From positions 372,001 to 436,000 of the forward strand of contig CAVVDT010000008.1 in assembly GCA_963747005.1 (NCBI GenBank): a stretch of DNA of 64,000 bases. The letters are read 5' to 3'. Both the position numbers and the translations under genes were made by a program. How positions within the stretch are numbered: position 1 is the first letter of the stretch; each line of letters begins with the position of its first letter. This document shows, in pieces, positions 60,519-64,000 of this stretch. Origin of the DNA: CAVVDT01 sp963747005. Its GTDB lineage: Bacteria; Pseudomonadota; Alphaproteobacteria; Rhizobiales; Aestuariivirgaceae. The notes under the pieces are model-generated. The model was not told the origin of the DNA, did not search any database, and saw only the letters and a list, made by a program, of their open reading frames with translations.

Positions 60519-62200
60519 TTCAGCAACTTCTCCGTATCGCGTATGTTGATGCGCGTCAGGGCGTCGTGGGGACAGGCCTGGACGCAGGCGGGACCGGTGA
60601 GTTGGCTGGAACACAGATCACATTTGGTCGCCCGGCTGATCGTCTTGCCCTCGCGGTCCAGCATGAAGGCACCGGACTGATCGCGGATATCCACCATGCG
60701 GATATTGTTGTAGGGGCAGGAATTGGCGCAGGTCTCGCAACCGATGCAGGTATTGTCGTCGATCACCACGGTTCCGGTATCTTCGAGCCGATGGATCGCC
60801 CCGGTGGGGCATCCGATCAGGCAGACCGCATCGGTGCAATGCATGCACGCATTGACGACCATCGCGCTCTCGTAGGTCGGGCCGTGGCGGGTGAAGCGGG
60901 GGTTGTTGTCGTGCGCCGTCGCGCAAGCCCGCACGCAGTCATCGCAGCCGACACAGCGGTCAAGGTTGATCACCATGGCCTTGTCGCCATTGATGAAGCG
61001 GCGATCGACAAAAAAGTCCATCAGGCCCTGGCGCATATCCTCGCTGCTGCCGGTCTTGGCCACGGCGTCTGCGGTGCCAACGACGGACTGCGGCTGCACG
61101 TGCTTGCGCACCAGGTAGCTCGGAATGCGTATGATATCGACATAGCCGATGGCGCGCAGGCTCGCCTGTGCCGTTATGCTGCTGTCGTGGTCCTGCGAGG
61201 CGAGGATTTCCTCCAGGCCATAGGTATCGTTGCGCGAGAGATAGCCGATCGTCCTGTCACCGTGATCGACGTGCTCGCTGATCCGTGCAAAGCCGCTGTT
61301 GATCAAAAGCAACCCGTCGACATGGGTTCCTTCCTCGTAGATCAGTTGTTCCTGCTCGATGACGCGGTCGGTGCCGGCGCGCCGCCCGATCGTGCTCTTG
61401 AAGCGATGTGTCCAGTCGAAATTGCCATAGGTCTCGAACAGCGAACTCCGCGCAATCTCATCGAGAGCGCTGGCGGAAAGGTCTTTGAATATCGGGCATT
61501 CCTGCAGGCGGATGGCCAGGCCGCGTTCATGATACAGCCGGTCGATGCGCTGTTTGAAGGAGGCCGACCAGTTGCGGATTTCCCGCAGGCCCTGCCAGCG
61601 CAGCTCGAACACCAGCGTTTCGTCTTCGAAAGCAAAGATGCTGGCGCTTCGCGGGCTTCGGGTGAGGGCGGCAAGCTCACCGAACATTTGCGGCGCCTGC
61701 AAGGTGAAGGTCGAGTGACGCGACACGAGATCATCGACATTCACCCGTTGCGCTGCCTCCGCCGCCTCGGTCAGCCGGGCGAGCGATTTCTGTCCGCCCT
61801 GTTGCACCAACCGCGCCGCCCGGTATTCCGGCGGCTTGGTGGGCGCGAACAACTGCATCAGAGACCGCGACAGGGATTTTCGGGTTCTTGCCGTGCCATG
61901 CAGGACACCCTCCTCGTCAGAGGAGGGAGCCAGGCCGACCACCGTGCCTTCGAGAATGACGAACAGCGAGTTTCCGTAATCACCCTTGCGGATGATCACA
62001 TCGCCGCGCTGGAACCGCCGCAGCCGGCCGTCATTGGCGATGATTCCCTGCAGCGGAAGCCATTCGGGAAAATCCGCTGGACGCAGATCTTCAAAGTTCG
62101 GCAGGGAAAGTATGCGCGCGACGACATCTCCATCCAGTGGTTCTTCACCGAAAGGTTCATCCCAGCGACGGTTGCGCTCGTCACGAAGTTCCTTGTCCAA
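60506..62200 (-). CDS. Cyclic-nucleotide-binding protein fused to a four-[4Fe-4S] ferredoxin
   Basis: The 564-residue cytoplasmic protein has a first cNMP domain (about 60-215) split by an insert near 95-165. It keeps the phosphate-binding cassette FGELAALTRSPRSASI with E175 and R184. A second cNMP-like domain (about 235-365) has a cassette, YGLEEILASQDHDSS, that lacks the Arg. The C-terminal part (410-564) carries 16 Cys in four sets: CVGCDDCVRAC, CMHCTDAVCLIGCP, CIGCETCANSCP and CDLCSSQLTGPACVQACP. This is the DmsB/NrfC-type electron wire. The start is a TTG at 62200, 12 bases after the tetraheme stop, with GAGGTG upstream. Confidence 0.88.
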   Translation of the reverse strand: MDKELRDERNRRWDEPFGEEPLDGDVVARILSLPNFEDLRPADFPEWLPLQGIIANDGRLRRFQRGDVIIRKGDYGNSLFVILEGTVVGLAPSSDEEGVLHGTARTRKSLSRSLMQLFAPTKPPEYRAARLVQQGGQKSLARLTEAAEAAQRVNVDDLVSRHSTFTLQAPQMFGELAALTRSPRSASIFAFEDETLVFELRWQGLREIRNWSASFKQRIDRLYHERGLAIRLQECPIFKDLSASALDEIARSSLFETYGNFDWTHRFKSTIGRRAGTDRVIEQEQLIYEEGTHVDGLLLINSGFARISEHVDHGDRTIGYLSRNDTYGLEEILASQDHDSSITAQASLRAIGYVDIIRIPSYLVRKHVQPQSVVGTADAVAKTGSSEDMRQGLMDFFVDRRFINGDKAMVINLDRCVGCDDCVRACATAHDNNPRFTRHGPTYESAMVVNACMHCTDAVCLIGCPTGAIHRLEDTGTVVIDDNTCIGCETCANSCPYNNIRMVDIRDQSGAFMLDREGKTISRATKCDLCSSQLTGPACVQACPHDALTRINIRDTEKLLKWLR

Positions 62201-62212
62201 ATCGACACCTCG

Positions 62213-63226
62213 TCATTGCGCAACCTTGCCTTTGTATTGATCCGGCTTTGGAAGGTACTTGTCGATCGCGCCAAAGGTCGAACCGTCGTAGCCAGAAGAG
62301 AATTTGAGCGCCAGCACGGAGATTTTCCCCGCCGCGTCGGTCAGTTCGGCTTCGTTGTTGAGTTTCAACTGCGCCGCCGCGGCCACATCCGCGATCTCCT
62401 TCAATTCAGGCGCGGCGGGCAGCAGCTTGGCCAGAATGGCCATCACCTTGCGGGCCTTGTCCGCCCGTGTGGCCATCTTCAGGGCGTAATCTGCCTTGAC
62501 CGTTGCCTTGGCGACACCGCGCAGGCTCATTTCGGCCTCGGTGATACGGCCGACGATGAACAGCATGCGCAGGCGCTCGGGCGAATCCGTGCGGTTGGTG
62601 ACGCCCTTGTTGTACCAGAGGTTGTGGCGCACCTCACCCTGCGACCAACTGACCAGCTCGAAATCGCTGCCCGCGGTGTGACCGCCCACATTGACGAGCT
62701 TCTCGTTCGGCACCAGGTGGCAGGTGAAGCAGTTCTTCGCCAGCTTGTAGGTCATTTTCGGCCGGATCATGCCGGCTTCCTCGGACTTCTGCCAGCGCGC
62801 GTCGATCTCGGCCTTGGTCTCCTGGCCTTCCTTCTTGCCGCTGAAGCCCGAATGGACCTTGATCCAGTCCTTGCCGGCCGAATGGCATGACTCGCAGGAA
62901 ATCCCGGAAATCGCCTTAGGCTGGCCGTTCTCCTCCTGCACGGTGAAATGGCACCCGAGGCACAAGCTGTCGGCCTTGAGGCGCTTGACCCCCATCTTCG
63001 AGGCGATCTCTTTTGCGTCCTTGCTCTCCGGCAGAGCCCGGAAGGTCAGGAAATGATGAGTTTGCTGCCAGACCGCGGCTTCCTTCTTGTGGCATTCGGC
63101 GCATGCGTTGGGGCCGACGACCATATTCGGATCGGTGGCCGCGGCAGGTGCAACCAGCATGAACAAGGCCACCGCGAGAGCACACTGCCACCGCGCCAGC
63201 ATCAGGGCTATTTGCTTCATCGTCAT
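62213..63226 (-). CDS. Periplasmic tetraheme cytochrome c (c554 family)
   Basis: The 337-residue protein has a Sec signal (cleaved after about residue 30, VAPAAA-TDP) and four CxxCH motifs: CAECH (42-46), CLGCH (89-93), CESCH (111-115) and CFTCH (166-170). The CESCHSAGKDW and CFTCHLVPNEKLVNVGGH segments are typical of the cytochrome c554 family, a carrier for hydroxylamine oxidoreductase and other multiheme oxidoreductases. The C-terminal half (about 210-337) is helical and heme-free. GAGG lies seven bases before the ATG at 63226. Second gene of the operon as visible. Confidence 0.9.
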   Translation of the reverse strand: MTMKQIALMLARWQCALAVALFMLVAPAAATDPNMVVGPNACAECHKKEAAVWQQTHHFLTFRALPESKDAKEIASKMGVKRLKADSLCLGCHFTVQEENGQPKAISGISCESCHSAGKDWIKVHSGFSGKKEGQETKAEIDARWQKSEEAGMIRPKMTYKLAKNCFTCHLVPNEKLVNVGGHTAGSDFELVSWSQGEVRHNLWYNKGVTNRTDSPERLRMLFIVGRITEAEMSLRGVAKATVKADYALKMATRADKARKVMAILAKLLPAAPELKEIADVAAAAQLKLNNEAELTDAAGKISVLALKFSSGYDGSTFGAIDKYLPKPDQYKGKVAQ

Positions 63227-63278
63227 CTCAAGTCCTCGTCTCTGCGATACCGATGGGTGGTACGACTTTACGATCCAG

Positions 63279-64000
63279 TTATGCATCCAGAACGACATTT
63301 CCGTCCGGACAGGCTATGCAGACCAGCGCCGATCCCTGGGCAGGTTTGTTGGACGGTCTGGTGACGTAGCTGACCTTGCCCTCTTTGAGAGCCGTTGCAC
63401 AGGTGCCGCAATTGCCTGCCCTGCATCCCGAATTGATGCGCACGCCGTTGGCGTCGGCCAGTTCCAGCAGGTTGGCAGACTCACCATCCCACACGACCGA
63501 CTTGCCCGAGCGTGCGAATTCGACCGTGATGCCAGCACCATCGGCGCTCGCCGCAGGTTCGGTCTTTTGTACCTTCTTGACCGAAGCCGGACCAAAAGCC
63601 TCGAAATGAACATCGTCTTCCGGCACGCCCCATTCGTACAACTGCTTTGTTATGGCTTCCATCATCGGCGGCGGACCGCAGACGTAGAATTCGTAGTTCG
63701 ACGTCTCCAGATAGCGTTTCAGCACCTCGACGGAGATATGGCCGCTGGCATCGTAATCCTTGCCTTCGACGCATTGATCGGTCGGTTCACTGTAGACGAT
63801 CACCGAATGGAAATGGCTCCTGTTGTCGACGATCTCGCGGATCTCGTCGTGCAAGGCCATATCGTTGCTGTTTCTGACGGCATAGAAGAACCAGGTTTCC
63901 CTGTGGCTGTCGCTGCCCGCCAGCCACTTCAGCATGGACAACACCGGCGTAAGGCCCACCCCGCCGGCGATGAGCACGACCGGTCTCTCCGACTGGGTAT
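63279..64000 (-). CDS. FNR-type flavin reductase with C-terminal [2Fe-2S] domain (5' part outside window)
   Basis: The visible 3' part encodes about 240 residues. It opens inside the NAD(P) domain at VVLIAGGVGLTPVLSML (nucleotide GxGxTP) and continues with FYVCGPPPMMEAITKQL (CGPP) and FEAFGP. It ends in a plant-type [2Fe-2S] domain with GCRAGNCGTCATAL and a final Cys in LVCIACPDG. The FAD domain and start codon lie beyond position 64000, and the frame is open to the edge. Such reductases pass NAD(P)H electrons through FAD to the 2Fe-2S cluster, as in Hcr. It precedes the tetraheme gene by 52 bases. Confidence 0.9.
   Translation of the reverse strand, partial: TQSERPVVLIAGGVGLTPVLSMLKWLAGSDSHRETWFFYAVRNSNDMALHDEIREIVDNRSHFHSVIVYSEPTDQCVEGKDYDASGHISVEVLKRYLETSNYEFYVCGPPPMMEAITKQLYEWGVPEDDVHFEAFGPASVKKVQKTEPAASADGAGITVEFARSGKSVVWDGESANLLELADANGVRINSGCRAGNCGTCATALKEGKVSYVTRPSNKPAQGSALVCIACPDGNVVLDA

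Noticed and set aside
60566..62890. 774-codon open frame on the plus strand
   Set aside because: It lies antisense to the cNMP-ferredoxin and tetraheme genes, whose motifs are unambiguous. High GC at third positions keeps antisense frames open.

Overview
The window is GC-rich DNA from an alphaproteobacterium, most likely of the order Hyphomicrobiales. Evidence for this is the hisC-tyrC pair beside a methyltransferase-gloB pair, an opgG-opgH glucan pair, a DUF2125 gene, an FNR/FixK-type box before a universal stress gene, and dense palindromic intergenic repeats of the kind common in that order. Genes are tightly packed with many 4-base start/stop overlaps. There is one tRNA (Phe). I saw no intact insertion sequence, prophage or CRISPR array.

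Layout. 1-9 kb is housekeeping: VOC and ChaC-like enzymes, tyrC-hisC, gloB, an antiporter and ispG. 8.8-10.4 kb holds an Asp/Glu racemase-family gene coupled to an MBL-fold hydrolase. 10.4-11.4 kb has no gene and is packed with palindromic repeats. 11.4-23 kb holds a SpeB-family ureohydrolase, macro-domain and CoA-ligase genes, opgGH, a universal stress gene, a glycosyltransferase, an SDR and a CelD-like acyltransferase. 22.9-27.1 kb is a thiamine locus: thiamine diphosphokinase, then a TPP riboswitch driving thiBPQ. 27.1-32.9 kb is a branched-chain-amino-acid-type ABC transporter (livFGMH plus binding protein) with a histone-deacetylase-family gene upstream. 33-38.7 kb has an orphan TadG-like protein and two divergent phosphorelay kinases.

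38.7-49.3 kb is an eight-gene minus-strand operon. It carries a split glutamate synthase (glutaminase, GXGXG-FMN and FAD subunits), a 3-hydroxyisobutyrate dehydrogenase-like reductase, a split sulfopyruvate-decarboxylase-like TPP enzyme, RidA and a DadA-like oxidase. It is divergent from an FAD monooxygenase. The intergenic region holds a shared -35 element, a possible leader peptide and operator-like palindromes. The gene set reads as catabolism of an amino acid through a 2-oxo acid, a decarboxylation and an aldehyde reduction. The substrate is unknown.

49.3-57 kb holds slipin/NfeD, tRNA-Phe, a secreted lectin-like protein, an acetolactate-synthase-type enzyme and a lytic transglycosylase-TPR protein.

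57.1-64 kb, running off the right edge, is the most unusual part: a minus-strand operon for what looks like a complete transmembrane electron-transfer chain. In transcription order it encodes an FNR-type flavin/[2Fe-2S] reductase (5' part outside the window), a periplasmic tetraheme cytochrome of the c554 family, a cytoplasmic protein fusing two cyclic-nucleotide-binding domains to four [4Fe-4S] clusters, a membrane protein with two H-x13-H bis-histidine pairs (di-heme b), and a membrane-anchored decaheme cytochrome c with a duplicated cytoplasmic four-cysteine module. I do not recognise this combination as a named system.
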